NCBI GenBank assembly: GCA_016177345.1
Contig: JACOVM010000056.1
Coordinates: 1-6,192 of the forward strand
Source: Candidatus Woesearchaeota archaeon
GTDB taxonomy: Archaea; Nanobdellota; Nanobdellia; Woesearchaeales; UBA12501
Length of the DNA: 6,192 nucleotides
Direction of reading: 5' to 3'
Part shown: positions 5,956 through 6,192 of the stretch, piece by piece
How the letters are laid out: each line of letters opens with the position of its first letter
Position numbering within the stretch: the stretch's first letter is position 1
Notes under the pieces: generated by a model
What the model saw: the letters and a program-made list of their open reading frames with translations, nothing else
Told to the model about the DNA's origin: nothing
Databases searched by the model: none
Position numbers and translations under genes: made by a program

Positions 5956-5963
5956 CCTCCCCC
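5956..5963 (-). promoter_or_regulatory. Shine-Dalgarno-like site before the 34-aa ORF
   Basis: On the minus strand GGGGGAGG is followed by five bases and then ATG at 5950. The GGAGG core matches the archaeal 16S 3' end. It is the only such site found next to a start codon in the window and is the main reason for choosing this ATG. Confidence 0.4.
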
Positions 5964-6009
5964 TTCAGCACAGTCTCTATCTCTCGCTAACCATCTAGAA
6001 CGAACAGAA

Positions 6010-6018
6010 GTATAAAAG
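6010..6018 (-). promoter_or_regulatory. TATA-like box, minus strand
   Basis: On the minus strand the site reads CTTTTATAC. Transcription would start near 5988 and reach the 34-aa ORF after a leader of about 38 nt. The same bases read TATAAAAG on the plus strand, and TATATA tracts lie directly beside it, so the true box and direction are uncertain. Confidence 0.35.
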
Positions 6019-6022
6019 CTTT

Positions 6023-6040
6023 CCATATATACCATATATA
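6023..6040. repeat. Exact 9-bp tandem repeat in an AT-rich block
   Basis: CCATATATA occurs twice in a row (6023-6031, 6032-6040) and is followed by six T. Both copies are close to TATA boxes in either direction, so they may be alternative promoter elements or a slippage product. Confidence 0.75.
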
Positions 6041-6056
6041 TTTTTTAAGGAGTCAA

Positions 6057-6065
6057 TTTATAAAC
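6057..6065 (+). promoter_or_regulatory. Possible plus-strand TATA box near the right edge
   Basis: TTTATAAAC resembles the boxes of the other genes. The predicted start is near 6087. No start codon lies there, and the first ATG (6102) opens only 24 codons, so a non-coding RNA or a gene beyond the window is possible. A purely compositional match in this AT-rich block is also possible. Confidence 0.3.
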
Positions 6066-6192
6066 ACAAAGCCTTAAGAACATCCTTTTCTTCCAACCCG
6101 GATGGTTAACCAGGGGAGAAGAAGGGTATTACCGGGATTTAGCGCAAGAAGCAAAATAATGAACGGCACTCCTTAGAAATTCCTATTAGAAA

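Larger units (their letters stand above)
5669..6192. other. 524-bp region without a long gene
   Basis: The segment holds, from left to right, the isomerase promoter, the 11-bp duplication, a G5-T6 tract on the minus strand (5765-5775), the possible 34-aa ORF and its signals, an AT-rich block (6010-6065) with TATA-like elements on both strands, and a GC-richer tail. In the tail, TTCTTC (6088-6093) can pair with GAAGAA (6118-6123), and CCCGG (6097-6101) with CCGGG (6132-6136). I see no tRNA, rRNA, SRP or RNase P signature in it. Confidence 0.55.

Noticed and set aside
5848..6015. 55-codon plus-strand frame (ATG 5848, TAA 6013-6015) rich in Ser and Pro
   Set aside because: It lacks a TATA box at the spacing used by the other genes and lacks a Shine-Dalgarno site. 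It overlaps the better-signalled minus-strand frame, and an open frame of this length is easily random.
6102..6176. 24-codon plus-strand frame beginning MVNQGRRRVLPG and ending at TAG
   Set aside because: Very short, and the nearest TATA-like box would give a start about 15 bases upstream with no ribosome-binding site; no family resemblance seen.
6088..6192. tRNA, 5S, SRP or RNase P RNA start
   Set aside because: No T-loop sequence, no CCA-adjacent acceptor pairing, and none of the conserved cores I know of these RNAs is present.

Overview
The window looks archaeal. Every well-supported gene has an archaeal TATA box whose centre lies 25.5 to 26.5 bp upstream of its start codon. That puts the predicted transcription start on or next to the start codon (leaderless mRNAs), and no Shine-Dalgarno site precedes any of the four main genes. 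The proteins agree: a Rad50-type SMC ATPase, an archaeal-type bifunctional phosphoglucose/phosphomannose isomerase, and an Ig-like surface protein. The divergent Rad50, with a DEPTDGFS stretch after Walker B, and the monocistronic layout recall DPANN-type archaea, but that placement is an impression and not a demonstration.

Layout. 49-228 (minus) encodes a 59-residue tail-anchored membrane protein. A 188-bp divergent promoter region follows, with TAGTATC repeats and a 90-nt tract lacking G. 417-2972 (plus) encodes a Rad50-like ATPase with a complete ATPase head and a CPTC zinc hook. 3079-4647 (plus, GTG start) encodes a signal-peptide protein with Ig-like outer domains, one membrane segment and a cytoplasmic beta-rich domain. 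4694-5668 (minus, convergent) encodes the sugar-phosphate isomerase. 5669-6192 has no long gene. It holds the isomerase promoter, a possible 34-residue Cys/His microprotein on the minus strand, an AT-rich block with TATA-like boxes on both strands, and a possible start of a transcript leaving the right edge.

The genes do not form a pathway or operon; each appears to be transcribed alone. Rad50 would act in DNA end processing with Mre11, which is not encoded here. The isomerase links glucose-6-P, fructose-6-P and mannose-6-P, feeding glycolysis/gluconeogenesis and possibly glycan precursors. The two membrane proteins have no assigned function.

The most unusual sequence-level signal is a set of short tandem duplications (9 to 15 bp, mostly with one mismatch) at several sites. 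Two of them lie exactly over the stop codons of rad50 and the isomerase gene, and one set inserts about 27 residues into the Rad50 coiled coil. I found no CRISPR array, insertion sequence, tRNA or rRNA gene.
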